Positions 24,089 to 33,786 of a stretch of 64,000 nt of DNA are shown here, one piece after another; position 1 is the first letter of the stretch; each line of letters opens with the position of its first letter. Below the pieces are notes generated by a model that was not told the DNA's origin, did no database searches, and worked only from the letters and a program-made list of their open reading frames with translations. Made by a program: the position numbers and the translations under genes. Origin of the DNA: an uncultured Muribaculaceae bacterium (GTDB lineage: Bacteria; Bacteroidota; Bacteroidia; Bacteroidales; Muribaculaceae); contig CAJURN010000017.1 of NCBI GenBank assembly GCA_910589055.1, positions 1-64,000 on the forward strand, written 5' to 3'.

Positions 24089-25030
24089 CTATTTTACAAG
24101 AACTTTACGAGTCGTGTTGTCGGCTTTTACGATATATAGGCCGGGGGCAAGTCCTGTCAGGGGCATTTCGAGGCCTGTTGTGGTGTAGACCCGAGCCGCG
24201 GTGTACTCACCGCTTATTTCGATGCAGCCTTTGCCGCCGATAATCTGTATCGAAGATGAATCATCAATTTCGGGGGCTTCAATTCCGGCCACTTCTGTGT
24301 ACTCGAATTCGTATATACCGTCGCCGTCATTGGAATTAGATATTGTCATTGACAGCACATATCCTTCGTCGTCGAGCTTGTAGTCGATTACGCCTACGGG
24401 GTCGTCGAAATCGAAACGGCAGGAATATGGCAGTGTGCGGCTTCCATAACCGAAAAGTCCGGCGAAAGCAGCGGCACGCCATGCCCAGGCAGTATTGTTG
24501 ATAATCATCGGAAGATACACCATTCCGCATTTGTTGGGGATATCGGTATAGGTGATTTCCGGGGTGCCGTTATACCAATAATCTGAATACAACTTTGTCG
24601 GGTTGCCGTCGGTTATTTCAAAATCTGTGCGGTCTTGGTCTTCGTCTAAGTAACCGTCAAACCAGGTGATGGCAGAGAGCAATCCGTTGTCATATTCCAT
24701 TTTAACTCCTTCTATGAATTCGTATTCTCCGTTGTCGCCATAAATTGCAAGGTTGTCACTGTCAAGGTCTAAATATTGGGTTCCGTCGTCATAGTCGAAA
24801 AGGCCGGTTATTATCACCTTGGCATTGGAATATTCGAGAGTGTTGTCGAACTGAGGGTCGTCAGGTCTATGGTTGGCAAACTGTTTCCAATTGGAAACCC
24901 GACCCAAAGCATCGTATGTAATTGTAATAGTTTCTCCCTGGTCCACTAATGATACTTTAGATACCTTTCTCACGGCAAAAGCATTGAAAGACAGGCATAT
25001 CAAAGCTGCAGCAACAAAAATTTTCTTCAT
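24089..25030 (-). CDS. secreted protein with C-terminal type IX-like sorting tail
   Basis: 313 aa from ATG 25030, which gives a signal peptide (MKKIFVAAALICLSFNAFA). The body is beta-rich with many Asp, Tyr and Gly residues and YD-like segments (TITYDALGRVSNW), similar in style to DUF4595-type surface proteins. The last 20 residues, GLAPGLYIVKADNTTRKVLV, have the form of type A C-terminal signals used by the type IX secretion system. No catalytic motif is seen. Function unknown. Confidence 0.75.
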   Translation of the reverse strand: MKKIFVAAALICLSFNAFAVRKVSKVSLVDQGETITITYDALGRVSNWKQFANHRPDDPQFDNTLEYSNAKVIITGLFDYDDGTQYLDLDSDNLAIYGDNGEYEFIEGVKMEYDNGLLSAITWFDGYLDEDQDRTDFEITDGNPTKLYSDYWYNGTPEITYTDIPNKCGMVYLPMIINNTAWAWRAAAFAGLFGYGSRTLPYSCRFDFDDPVGVIDYKLDDEGYVLSMTISNSNDGDGIYEFEYTEVAGIEAPEIDDSSSIQIIGGKGCIEISGEYTAARVYTTTGLEMPLTGLAPGLYIVKADNTTRKVLVK

Positions 25031-25132
25031 AAAGTTTTTTTCCTTGCAAAATAAAGAAATATCTGCATGGGAAAATAGGTCACTCAATGCGACATTGCCG
25101 CATTGATGTGGAAAAAATGTCTCGTATTGGAT

Positions 25133-26446
25133 TTATCCTCCGATGCGGAGGTAGCGGAAGCCGAGGGATTCGAGTTCGGCGCGGTTGTAGATGTTGCGGC
25201 CGTCGACAATGATGCGTCCGGGCATGAGCCGGCTTATCTCGGTCCATGAAGGCATGCGGAACTGGCGCCATTCGGTGAGCAGGGCGAGTACGTCGGCTCC
25301 TGTTGCGGCATCGTAGAGATTACGGCAGTAGGTCACGGAATCACCGAGTCGGCGGCGACATTCGTCCATAGCCACGGGGTCGAATACGCGCACTGTCGCT
25401 CCGGCGGCGAGCAGTTTCTCAATCACAACGAGAGAGGGTGCCTCGCGCATGTCGTCGGTTTCGGGCTTGAAAGCCAGTCCGAGTACGGCCACTGTAAGGC
25501 CGTGCAGGTCGCCACCGCATGCTGTGAGTATCTTGTTGAAAACGACCGATTTTTGCCGCTCGTTGACGCGCTCGACGGCCTCAACCACCTCCATGCGGTA
25601 GCCATGTTCGAGTCCGGTGTGAGCCAGAGCCTTGACATCTTTGGGGAAGCATGAGCCTCCGTAGCCACAACCGGCATAGAGGAATTTCTTTCCGATGCGG
25701 TCGTCGGAGCCTATTCCGGCACGTACGCTGTCGACATTTGCTCCAACAAGCTCGCACAGGTTGGCTATGTCGTTCATGAATGAGATTCGTGTGGCGAGCA
25801 TCGCGTTGGCGGCGTATTTCGTCATTTCCGCACTCGGAATATCCATGAAAATCACGCGGAAATTCTGAATCAGGAAAGGATGGTAGAGGCGGCTCAGGAC
25901 ATCGCGGGCTTTCTCACTGTCCACGCCCACGACCACGCGGTCGGGCGACATGAAGTCTTTTATGGCTGCCCCTTCCTTCAAAAATTCAGGGTTGGAAGCT
26001 ACGTCGAAGGGAATGTTTTCGCCGCGGGCTGCAAGCTCCTCGAGTATGGCAGTGCGGACCTTTTGCGAAGTTCCCACGGGTACGGTGCTTTTTACGACGA
26101 AGATTGTGTATTTGCGGATATTGCGGCCGAATTGACGGGCGGCTTCGAGAACATATTTCAGGTCGGCACTTCCGTCCTCATCCGGAGGAGTCCCTACGGC
26201 GCAGAACACGGCTTCGACCCGGTCGAGCGCTTCAACCATGTCGGTTGAGAAATGCAGACGTCCGTACTGCACGTTGCGCTTCACGAGTTCTTCCAGCCCC
26301 GGCTCATAAATAGTCATCTCGCCTCGGCGCAGACGTTCGATTTTGCTGCTGTCGATGTCGACGCAGGTCACGTCAGAACCCATTTCGGCGAAACAGGTTC
26401 CGCTCACGAGTCCTACATATCCGGTGCCGAGGATGAGAATGTTCAT
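25133..26446 (-). CDS. ugd: UDP-glucose 6-dehydrogenase
   Basis: 437 aa. Rossmann start MNILILGTGYVGLVSGTCFAE and the catalytic Cys in YAGCGYGGSCFPKD (about residue 260) identify the UDP-glucose/GDP-mannose dehydrogenase family; the LGTGYVGL start, the GSCFPKD block and the length favour UDP-glucose over UDP-ManNAc. It makes UDP-glucuronate for surface polysaccharide. Its ATG abuts the wecB stop, so it is the last gene of the wec operon. Confidence 0.93.
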   Translation of the reverse strand: MNILILGTGYVGLVSGTCFAEMGSDVTCVDIDSSKIERLRRGEMTIYEPGLEELVKRNVQYGRLHFSTDMVEALDRVEAVFCAVGTPPDEDGSADLKYVLEAARQFGRNIRKYTIFVVKSTVPVGTSQKVRTAILEELAARGENIPFDVASNPEFLKEGAAIKDFMSPDRVVVGVDSEKARDVLSRLYHPFLIQNFRVIFMDIPSAEMTKYAANAMLATRISFMNDIANLCELVGANVDSVRAGIGSDDRIGKKFLYAGCGYGGSCFPKDVKALAHTGLEHGYRMEVVEAVERVNERQKSVVFNKILTACGGDLHGLTVAVLGLAFKPETDDMREAPSLVVIEKLLAAGATVRVFDPVAMDECRRRLGDSVTYCRNLYDAATGADVLALLTEWRQFRMPSWTEISRLMPGRIIVDGRNIYNRAELESLGFRYLRIGG

Positions 26447-27601
26447 TTACTTATGGGAGCGGATGAAGTCGATAATTCTTGCACAGGCGTTTCCGTCGCC
26501 GTAAGGGTTGGCGATGAGAGAGTTGGCGCGGTAGTATTCGCTGTCGTCGAGGAAACGCGACGCTTCGCCGGTGATTTTTGCGCGGTCGGTGCCGACAAGG
26601 CGGATTGTTCCGGCCTCGAGGGCTTCGGGGCGCTCTGTCACCTCGCGCATCACAAGCACGGGCTTGCCGAGCGAGGGAGCTTCTTCCTGGATGCCGCCGC
26701 TGTCGGTTATGATGAGATAGGAGTTCATCATCATGTACACGAAGGGGAGGTATTCAAGCGGTTCGATGAAAAACACGTTGGCGCAGTCGGAATCCTTGAA
26801 CACCTCGGCAATCGGACGGCGCACGTTGGGGTTGAGGTGCATGGGATACACGAAATCCACTTCCGGGTACTTGCTCGCAAGATCCTTGATTGCGTTGCAG
26901 ATATTGAGGAATCCTTCGCCGAAATTTTCGCGGCGGTGTCCTGTCACGAGCACCATACGACGTCCCGAGTCAAGGCGGCTGCAGTCGTAGCCGCATCCGC
27001 GGAGCGATTCGCGCAGTTCGGAATCCAGTTCGGGATTGGATTTTATCTTATCCACTACGATGTGGAGCGCGTCGATGACCGTGTTTCCGGTAACGGTTAT
27101 GTCGTCCGACGACACATTTTCGGCCAGCAGGTTGTCGCGGCTCATTGCCGTGGGCGAGAAGTGCAGCGTGGCGATGCGTCCGGTGATGCGGCGGTTCATT
27201 TCCTCGGGCCACGGGGAATAGATGTCGCCGGTACGCAGTCCGGCTTCCACATGCCCCACGGGAATCTGAGCATAGAAAGCGCTCAGGGCTGCGGCGGTGG
27301 AGGTGGAAGTGTCGCCGTGGACAAGCACGATGTCGGGGCGGGATTCCTTCAGGACGTCGCGCATGCCTGTGAGGATGCGTGAGGTGACGTCGTAAAGATC
27401 CTGACCCGGTTGCATGATGTCCAGGTCGTAGTCGGGAGTTATTTCAAAGAGGTGGAGCACCTGGTCGAGCATCTGGCGGTGCTGTCCGGTTACGGCTACG
27501 ACAGTCTCGAATTCCTCGGGATGCTGACGGAGGGCTTTCACCAGCGGAGCCATCTTGATAGCTTCGGGTCGGGTGCCGAAAATGAGCATTATTTTCTTCA
27601 T
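26447..27601 (-). CDS. wecB: UDP-N-acetylglucosamine 2-epimerase (non-hydrolysing)
   Basis: 384 aa from ATG 27601; a longer frame to 27640 is less likely because the family starts with MKKIMLIFGTRPEAIKMAPL. Conserved blocks: HVEAGLRTG, HRRENFG and SDSGGIQEEAPSLGKPVLVMR. It makes UDP-ManNAc from UDP-GlcNAc, the substrate of the WecC product encoded in the same operon. Cytosolic. Confidence 0.95.
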   Translation of the reverse strand: MKKIMLIFGTRPEAIKMAPLVKALRQHPEEFETVVAVTGQHRQMLDQVLHLFEITPDYDLDIMQPGQDLYDVTSRILTGMRDVLKESRPDIVLVHGDTSTSTAAALSAFYAQIPVGHVEAGLRTGDIYSPWPEEMNRRITGRIATLHFSPTAMSRDNLLAENVSSDDITVTGNTVIDALHIVVDKIKSNPELDSELRESLRGCGYDCSRLDSGRRMVLVTGHRRENFGEGFLNICNAIKDLASKYPEVDFVYPMHLNPNVRRPIAEVFKDSDCANVFFIEPLEYLPFVYMMMNSYLIITDSGGIQEEAPSLGKPVLVMREVTERPEALEAGTIRLVGTDRAKITGEASRFLDDSEYYRANSLIANPYGDGNACARIIDFIRSHK

Positions 27602-27612
27602 AGGATAGAAAC

Positions 27613-28338
27613 TTAGAAGCGATGCCACAGGAGCCACCACGCGAATTTCACGAAAGCGATGTTGCGGGGAAGTCTCTTGGGCTGTTTTATGAGTCGGTAG
27701 GCAAATTCTGCGTTATGGTCGATCCACCATTTGGGAGCGCGTTTCTGCTTTCCGGTGTACACGTCGAAACTGCCGCCAAGCCCTTGGTAAATGGCCTTGT
27801 GGCGGGCAAGCATTTCCGACATAAGGATTTCCTGTGTGGGCGACCCCATGGCTACGAACACCACATCGGGGCGTTTTTCCACAACGTCGTCAATCAGAGC
27901 CTTGCGGTCTTCGGGAGTCTTGAGGTATCCGTCGCGGTGTCCCACGATATTTATGCCGGGAAAATCCTCGCGCAGGCGTGCCACAGTGGCCTCGTTGACT
28001 TCCGGCTTTGCACCTATGATGTAGAACGAAGCCTGCTTGTGAAGGCGTCGCACGATGTGGAGCCACAGTTCGCATCCGGCAATCTTGCAAACGCCGCGTG
28101 CGCCTTTCTGCCGTGCGGCAAGTACGGCGCCTGAGCCGTCGCAATATGCGATGTTCGAGTTGATTATGCTGCGGGTGAGATCGTTGGCGTTGAGGATTTT
28201 TTCGGCGTTTACGGCTACGAGAATCCCCTTGCGGCTGTCGGCGTAACTTATGAGTTCGTCAACATTTCCGAAGGGATATACCTTTACACCCCGCAGGTCG
28301 ACACGCTGTATTTCGTCCGTCTTTGCCATCCGCTGCAT
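27613..28338 (-). CDS. wecG: WecG/TagA/CpsF family glycosyltransferase
   Basis: 241 aa. Blocks VAVNAEKILNANDL, IGAKPEVNEATVARLREDFP and VFVAMGSPTQEILM are those of the family that adds N-acetylmannosamine or ManNAcA to a lipid-linked GlcNAc. With WecB and WecC beside it, transfer of ManNAcA to an undecaprenyl-linked sugar at the inner face of the inner membrane is likely. The ATG overlaps the wecC stop (TAATG). A second in-frame ATG lies three codons on. Confidence 0.92.
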   Translation of the reverse strand: MQRMAKTDEIQRVDLRGVKVYPFGNVDELISYADSRKGILVAVNAEKILNANDLTRSIINSNIAYCDGSGAVLAARQKGARGVCKIAGCELWLHIVRRLHKQASFYIIGAKPEVNEATVARLREDFPGINIVGHRDGYLKTPEDRKALIDDVVEKRPDVVFVAMGSPTQEILMSEMLARHKAIYQGLGGSFDVYTGKQKRAPKWWIDHNAEFAYRLIKQPKRLPRNIAFVKFAWWLLWHRF

Positions 28339-29558
28339 TATTTTCTGAATATTCCGCAGAAGTCGAGAATGACCTTGCTGTCGGTCCAGGGCAACTCCTT
28401 GAATGGGGTGTGTGCTGTCAGGAACACAACTATGTCGGCTTCCTCGTAAGCCTTGCGGTAGTCGGTGAGTTTGTAGACGTGGTGCTCGGTCACGTTAGGC
28501 TCCACAACGAGTATGCGGGAGTTGTTGCAGGAGAGCATCACTTTGGATACAATGTATTTGGCGGGGCTTTCGCGCAGGTCGTCGATGTCCGGTTTGAAAG
28601 CCAGTCCCATCATGGCTACTACGGGTTTGCGTCCGTGTTCGATTTCAAAACGGAGCATGGCGTTCACTACCTTTTCGGCACACCAGTCAGCCTTGTAGTT
28701 GTTGATGGAGCGGGCATCGGCAATCAGTCGTGCTTCCTCGGGGAAGGCCGAGGTGATGAAATACGGGTCAACGGCAATGCAGTGGCCTCCTACGCCGCAA
28801 CCGGGCTGGAGAATATTGACACGCGGATGCTTATTGGCAAGGCGGATGAGATCCCACACGTTGATTCCGGCACGGTCGCAAATCATCGAAAGCTCGTTGG
28901 CGAAGGCAATCTGCACGTCGCGCGATGAATTTTCGGTGAGCTTGCACATTTCGGCGGTGCGGGCATTTGAGCCGTGGAGTTCACCCTTTACGAAGAGCGA
29001 GTAGAATTCCTTGGCTTTAGCAGTGGAGGCCTCGTCGATGCCGCCAATCACACGGTCGTTGTGTACCAGCTCATGGATAACGTTGCCGGGGAGCACGCGC
29101 TCCGGACAATAGGCGATGTAAATCTTGCCTTCCAGTTCGGGGCGTTCCGAGAATATGAGGTTAGCCATCCGCTCGGTTGTGCCGATTGGGGATGTGGATT
29201 CAATCACATACAGGTCGCCCTCTTTGAGAAAAGGCAGCACGGCGCGTGTGGCTGATTCCACGAAGGATATATCGGGTTGGTGATTGCCCTTGAAGGGAGT
29301 GGGCACCACCATGAAATAAGCATCGGATTCCACGGGCACAAGCGAAGCCTTGAGCGCTCCGGAAGCGACAACTTCCTTGAGGTATTCGGCAAGGCCCGGC
29401 TCTACGATATGGAGCTCTCCGGCGTTGGTCTTGTCAACAATGGCGGGATTGATGTCCACACCCGTAACCTTCACGCCGTGTTTTGCGGCTATGATGGCAG
29501 TGGGCAGACCGATGTAGCCAAGCCCCATGAAGCATGCTTTCATTGTATCTTTTTCCAT
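28338..29558 (-). CDS. wecC: UDP-N-acetyl-D-mannosamine dehydrogenase
   Basis: 406 aa. Rossmann MGLGYIGLPTAIIAAKHG and the active-site block QPGCGVGGHCIAVDPYF match WecC. It oxidises UDP-ManNAc to UDP-ManNAcA. It is the first gene of wecC-wecG-wecB-ugd. The promoter box TATCTTTG (29574-29567, minus strand) lies only 8 bases before the ATG at 29558, so the ATG at 29543 (MKACFMGLG) may be the true start. Confidence 0.93.
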   Translation of the reverse strand: MEKDTMKACFMGLGYIGLPTAIIAAKHGVKVTGVDINPAIVDKTNAGELHIVEPGLAEYLKEVVASGALKASLVPVESDAYFMVVPTPFKGNHQPDISFVESATRAVLPFLKEGDLYVIESTSPIGTTERMANLIFSERPELEGKIYIAYCPERVLPGNVIHELVHNDRVIGGIDEASTAKAKEFYSLFVKGELHGSNARTAEMCKLTENSSRDVQIAFANELSMICDRAGINVWDLIRLANKHPRVNILQPGCGVGGHCIAVDPYFITSAFPEEARLIADARSINNYKADWCAEKVVNAMLRFEIEHGRKPVVAMMGLAFKPDIDDLRESPAKYIVSKVMLSCNNSRILVVEPNVTEHHVYKLTDYRKAYEEADIVVFLTAHTPFKELPWTDSKVILDFCGIFRK

Positions 29559-29566
29559 TTATTCTG

Positions 29567-29574
29567 CAAAGATA
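29567..29574 (-). promoter_or_regulatory. -7 promoter box for the wecC operon
   Basis: TATCTTTG on the minus strand. It would place the transcript start close to the first ATG. Confidence 0.55.
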
Positions 29575-29683
29575 ATACTTTTTTCCGACGAAGAGAAGAT
29601 AATCTCCCCTCGGGCAGTGTTCAAATGAATAACGGAGGTGTGTCGGATTTATTGCTTACATTAAAAAATATGTTAATTAAGTA

Positions 29684-29714
29684 AGCCGGAATCCCTGTGA
29701 GCGGGATCCCGGCT
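29684..29714 (-). terminator. terminator after the two-module secreted protein
   Basis: AGCCGGaaTCCC pairs with GGGatCCCGGCT. On the minus strand it is followed by TTACTTAATTAACATATTTTTT. The rest of 29575-29683 holds no gene. Confidence 0.65.
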
Positions 29715-29756
29715 GAGAAGAAAGGAGATTGAAAGCCGGAGCTTTCGCAAACATAT

Positions 29757-31409
29757 TTATTTAACTGCAATCTTTTCGACTTTGTCGCCTGTGCGGCGGA
29801 TATATAGTCCGGGGGCAGCCACTTTGTTGAGTCTCACACCGCCGAGAGTGTAATACTCTGCTTCCGCAGCGGAGTTTTCGACGCTAACATTGCTTACGCC
29901 TGTCGTCGGGAGCTGGATGTAGAAGGTGTGGTTGGTGTTCCCTCTGGAAATGCCGTATCCCGGCTCGATGCAAAGCAGTGCTCCACCGGGGAAAGTGATT
30001 TTGCCATCGGCAAGTTTTCCGTAGGCTGCGACAACTTCCTCGTCGTCGGCATCCATGCCCTGCTGGATTGCGAACCATGCTTCGGAACAAATCTGGACTT
30101 CACCGTCGCCAAAGTCGTATCCGATGGGGGTGGCTTCAATCATCACGCGGTCGGGGGCGGTGGCGTCAATCACCATATAGTGATTGTGCTGGTGGGCAAG
30201 CGCATAGCCATATTCGAAGAAGGTAGCGTAGTTGGGATATGCTTCTCCGTAAGGATTCACGAGACGATAGTAGCCGGGCACTGTTTCCGATTCCTCGACA
30301 TCGACCATATACGGGTCTACCGTGATATTTTGATAAGTCTCAGACAGGATTGCTTCCGAGTACTCGGCTTTCCCGATGGCTTTCCAGCCTTCCGACGGAT
30401 GCTCGCCGTAGCACACGGCAGCGTATCCTGCCGCCGGGCTGCCGTCGGGAGCTACTGCAACGGCTATGATTGTGTTGGCACCGGGTTCGATGGTGCATCC
30501 GAATACATCGTCTTCAGCTACCGTGCCGTCTTTGGCAACGATGGCGAAGGCTGTCGGAGAGCCGGAGACATAGCCAGGAACCACCATATATTTCACGGCA
30601 GTCACGTCGGAGCCTGCCTGATAAGCGCAGACCACCTGATTGCCGGTGACGCAGACGTCGGACACCGCGAATGTAAACGCTAAGTCCTTAGCGCCGGGAA
30701 TAGCAACACAGAATTTGCCGTTTTCATTAACGTATTCAGCTTCATCCAATTCGGGAAAGTCAAGTAGCATCGCTCCCTGCTCGAAAGTGATATTGCCGTA
30801 TTTATATGTTCCGAAGGGTATGCCCATGGCGGCAAGTGTTTCGGCATCGAAGATGTCGCCGTACATATCCAACATATATCCCGCCATATCAGCTACGTAG
30901 ACCGGAGTGGTGTGTTCGTCGCCATTCTCGTCCTCATAGGAAACTCCGACTCCCTTGAGTTCGGTGTATTCCATATACACCATGTCGGGGTTCTCGGCGT
31001 GAAAAAGGAAGTCGGCGCCGTCGAAAGCATTACGGAAGTAAGGACAGTTTCCGTTGCCGTAGGGATTCACTACGCGGATATATCCGGGGGTAGTCTCGCT
31101 TTCCATAATCTCTACATCCCAGGATGCGACTGGCACGCCAAGTGCTCCGAAAATATCGTCGGTATAACGGCCGGTGCCGAGCGCTTTCCAAGTCGTATCT
31201 TCATCAGAGCCGTCGGCACGGGAGGATGAGGATGTGACTTTTGCTTTCAGGCTTGCGCGTAGCTCTTCAATTTTTTCAATACGAATGTCATTGCCTGCGC
31301 GGTTGAGTTTGCGCTGTGTGTCGAGTTTAAACACTTGTTCCACCGGAGGAGCGGCGCACACACTTGCGGCTGTCATTGCCGCTGCTATCATTAAGTAAAA
31401 TTTTCTCAT
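29757..31409 (-). CDS. secreted two-module protein with C-terminal sorting tail
   Basis: 550 aa from ATG 31409 (signal peptide MRKFYLMIAAAMTAASVCAA); the upstream frame to 31523 lacks a plausible start. Two similar modules: about 73-250 (WKALGTGRYTDDIF, then ESETTPGYIRVVNPYG) and about 342-500 (WKAIGKAEYSEAIL, then ESETVPGYYRLVNPYG). The tail has YYTLGGVRLNKVAAPGLYIR, a form of type IX sorting signal. No enzyme motif is seen. Probably an outer-surface or secreted protein; a binding role is only a guess. Confidence 0.75.
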   Translation of the reverse strand: MRKFYLMIAAAMTAASVCAAPPVEQVFKLDTQRKLNRAGNDIRIEKIEELRASLKAKVTSSSSRADGSDEDTTWKALGTGRYTDDIFGALGVPVASWDVEIMESETTPGYIRVVNPYGNGNCPYFRNAFDGADFLFHAENPDMVYMEYTELKGVGVSYEDENGDEHTTPVYVADMAGYMLDMYGDIFDAETLAAMGIPFGTYKYGNITFEQGAMLLDFPELDEAEYVNENGKFCVAIPGAKDLAFTFAVSDVCVTGNQVVCAYQAGSDVTAVKYMVVPGYVSGSPTAFAIVAKDGTVAEDDVFGCTIEPGANTIIAVAVAPDGSPAAGYAAVCYGEHPSEGWKAIGKAEYSEAILSETYQNITVDPYMVDVEESETVPGYYRLVNPYGEAYPNYATFFEYGYALAHQHNHYMVIDATAPDRVMIEATPIGYDFGDGEVQICSEAWFAIQQGMDADDEEVVAAYGKLADGKITFPGGALLCIEPGYGISRGNTNHTFYIQLPTTGVSNVSVENSAAEAEYYTLGGVRLNKVAAPGLYIRRTGDKVEKIAVK

Positions 31410-31567
31410 GCAATTTCTATTATATGGTTTATCTAATTTGCTTATCGGTGGCGAATTTACAATAAGTTTATGGATTTGCAAACTTTTTGACATGGAAATT
31501 GCGTTCACTTTGAAACTGTTCAAGCGGTTTCTGAGATTCGCGGTTTTGCCGTGTCGGGCGGAAGTGC

Positions 31568-31575
31568 TATCTTTG
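31568..31575 (+). promoter_or_regulatory. -7 promoter box for the B12 uptake operon
   Basis: TATCTTTG immediately before the cobalamin riboswitch. Confidence 0.6.
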
Positions 31576-31576
31576 C

Positions 31577-31735
31577 ATTGTCAAGGACAAGGGAACCGGG
31601 TGCGAATCCCGGGCAGTCCCGCTGCTGTAAGTCCCGCTGTAAAAGCGTTTTCCACTTTATTGTGCCACTGGCCCGGAGCCGGGAAGGCCGGAAAACGCAG
31701 GGATAAGCCAGAAGACCTGAACCTTGGCGAAATTG
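31577..31735 (+). ncRNA. cobalamin (AdoCbl-type) riboswitch
   Basis: Upstream of the BtuB-like gene. Recognisable conserved parts: the early GGGAACCGGGTGCGAATCCC core, the GCTGTAAG stretch, GCCACTGG (31664-31671), and the B12 box AGCCAGAAGACCTG (31706-31719). Binding of a cobalamin should shut off expression of the downstream uptake genes by hiding the ribosome site. Exact ends were not modelled. Confidence 0.93.
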
Positions 31736-31781
31736 TATCATAAAAACAAGTCTCCCATTTTATGCTTGCGAGGACAAGCGG

Positions 31782-33785
31782 ATGACAATGAAATTCTTAC
31801 CCGCATTATTGATATCGGGCGCACTGGCCGCCCTGTTTCCGGCTCATCTTGCCGCCGCATCCGTCGAGGAAACCGATTCGGTAAGCCTTGACGAAATCGT
31901 TGTCACGGCCCAGTCGTTCAAAGACGTTATCCCCGCCCAGACTCTCAAAGGCAAGGAACTTGAGATTCTGCGCTCCCACAGTGTGGCCGACGCCTTGCGC
32001 TATTTCTCGGGCGTGCAGATCAAGGATTATGGCGGCGTAGGCGGTATCAAGACCGTCAACATACGCTCGATGGGCACAAATCAGATGGGCGTGTATTACA
32101 ACGGCATACAGCTCGGAAATGCGCAGAACGGTCAGGTTGACCTCGGGAAATTCTCGCTTGAGAATATTGAATCCGTGGAATTGTACAACGGTCAGCGCAG
32201 CGACATCTTCCAGAGCGCGAGAGAGTTCAGTTCGGCGGGGTCGATTTACCTCACCACACGTTTTCCACGATTCCGCGAGGGTCGCAACGCCAACTTCCAT
32301 GTGGCCTTGCGCGCAGGTTCTTTCGATGTGTTCAATCCGTCGGTCTCCTTTGACTACCGCATCAGCGACGCGCTCAGTGTAAGCTTCAATGGCGAATGGA
32401 TGACTTCGAGCGGAAAGTATAAGTTCCGCTACCGCCGCGTCACTCCTGCCGGGGAATTGGCCTACGACACGACCGCCACGCGTCAGAACGGCGATATTGA
32501 CGCCGTTCGCTTCGAGGGCGGTATCCACGGCTACCTCCCGCGTGGACGTTGGAAAGCTTATCTCTATCACTACAACTCGGAGCGTGGAGTACCGGGGGCG
32601 ATTGTCAACAACGTGTGGCGCCGCGGCGAACGTCTCTGGGACCGCAACAGCTTCGCCCAGGGCATGCTTGAGTACAACATAACACGCCGTTGGGAAACCA
32701 AGGTGCACCTGAAATATGCCTTCGATTACACCCGCTATGTCAACAACGATGATAAACTTATCCGTGTCGACAACACCTACAAGCAGAAGGAGGCTTATAT
32801 CTCGTGGGCCAACCGTTTTGAACTGCTTCCCAACTGGGATCTTTCGGCGGCATATGACTTTCAGTGGAACGGCCTTTCGGAATACATGGATGTGTCGCGC
32901 GTGAGCCAGTGGGTGTCGCTTGCCACGGCATTTGCCCTCGGCGACTGCTTCAAGGCTCAGGCTTCCGTGGCCGGTAATTTCGTCAATGAGGAGAAGCTCG
33001 AACGCGATCAGGCTCCTTTCAAGTCACGCTTCACTCCGGGCGTGTTCCTTTCCTACAAACCTTTCCGACGCCCCAATCTTATTCTGAGAGCCTTCTACAA
33101 GCACAGCTACCGCATGCCCACGTTCAACGACCTGTACTACACCGACATGGGCAATGCCTACCTGAAACCGGAGGCTGCGATACAGTACAATGTCGGCGTT
33201 ACCTACGACATCGACCGTCCCGGTCGTCTGTTCCGTTATTTCAGCATCGTTACCGATGTATATTATAATAATGTGCGCGACAAGATTGTGGCTTATCCCA
33301 AAGGGCAGCAGTTCCGCTGGACGATGCTTAACCTTGGCAAGGTAGACATCCGTGGTGTTGATGCCCAGGTGATGGCCGTGTTTTCCTTGCCTGCGAGAAT
33401 CGACCTCACGGCCAAGGCTCAGTACACCTATCAGCGGGCTATCGACGTCACATCTCCCGCCGATAATTATTACCGTCATCAGATTCCGTATATTCCGTGG
33501 CACAGCGGTTCGGCCATCGTGATGCTCGACTGGCGCACGTGGCATCTGAATTACAGCTTCATATACACCGGCGAGCGCTACAACCAGCAGGAGAATATCC
33601 GCTACAACTACACCCAGCCTTGGTACACGAGCGATATCTCGCTTATGAAATCGTTCAGTGTGCGCGGCATAGCCTTCAAGGTCACGGCTGAGGTCAACAA
33701 CCTATTCTCGCAGGACTACGACGTGATTCTCAACTATCCCATGCCTAAGCGAAACTACCGCTTCGGCGTATCAATTGATTTCTGA
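31782..33785 (+). CDS. btuB: BtuB-like TonB-dependent outer-membrane receptor
   Basis: 667 aa. Signal peptide, then TonB box-like SLDEIVVTAQ, plug domain with VADALRYFSGVQIKDYGG and NIRSMGTNQMGVYYNGI, and a beta-barrel ending in FGVSIDF. It has no SusC-type N-terminal carboxypeptidase-like domain, so it belongs with vitamin and siderophore receptors. The upstream cobalamin riboswitch and downstream BtuG-like lipoprotein make B12 or another corrinoid the likely substrate. The first ATG is at 31782; a second two codons on is equally possible. Confidence 0.93.
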   Translation: MTMKFLPALLISGALAALFPAHLAAASVEETDSVSLDEIVVTAQSFKDVIPAQTLKGKELEILRSHSVADALRYFSGVQIKDYGGVGGIKTVNIRSMGTNQMGVYYNGIQLGNAQNGQVDLGKFSLENIESVELYNGQRSDIFQSAREFSSAGSIYLTTRFPRFREGRNANFHVALRAGSFDVFNPSVSFDYRISDALSVSFNGEWMTSSGKYKFRYRRVTPAGELAYDTTATRQNGDIDAVRFEGGIHGYLPRGRWKAYLYHYNSERGVPGAIVNNVWRRGERLWDRNSFAQGMLEYNITRRWETKVHLKYAFDYTRYVNNDDKLIRVDNTYKQKEAYISWANRFELLPNWDLSAAYDFQWNGLSEYMDVSRVSQWVSLATAFALGDCFKAQASVAGNFVNEEKLERDQAPFKSRFTPGVFLSYKPFRRPNLILRAFYKHSYRMPTFNDLYYTDMGNAYLKPEAAIQYNVGVTYDIDRPGRLFRYFSIVTDVYYNNVRDKIVAYPKGQQFRWTMLNLGKVDIRGVDAQVMAVFSLPARIDLTAKAQYTYQRAIDVTSPADNYYRHQIPYIPWHSGSAIVMLDWRTWHLNYSFIYTGERYNQQENIRYNYTQPWYTSDISLMKSFSVRGIAFKVTAEVNNLFSQDYDVILNYPMPKRNYRFGVSIDF

Positions 33786-33786
33786 C

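Noticed and set aside
26252..27382. 376-codon plus-strand frame opposite wecB
   Set aside because: Mirror of the wecB reading frame in GC-rich DNA, without start signals or recognisable domains.
31806..32708. 300-codon minus-strand frame opposite btuB
   Set aside because: Antisense of the receptor plug and barrel; no conserved motif and no promoter.
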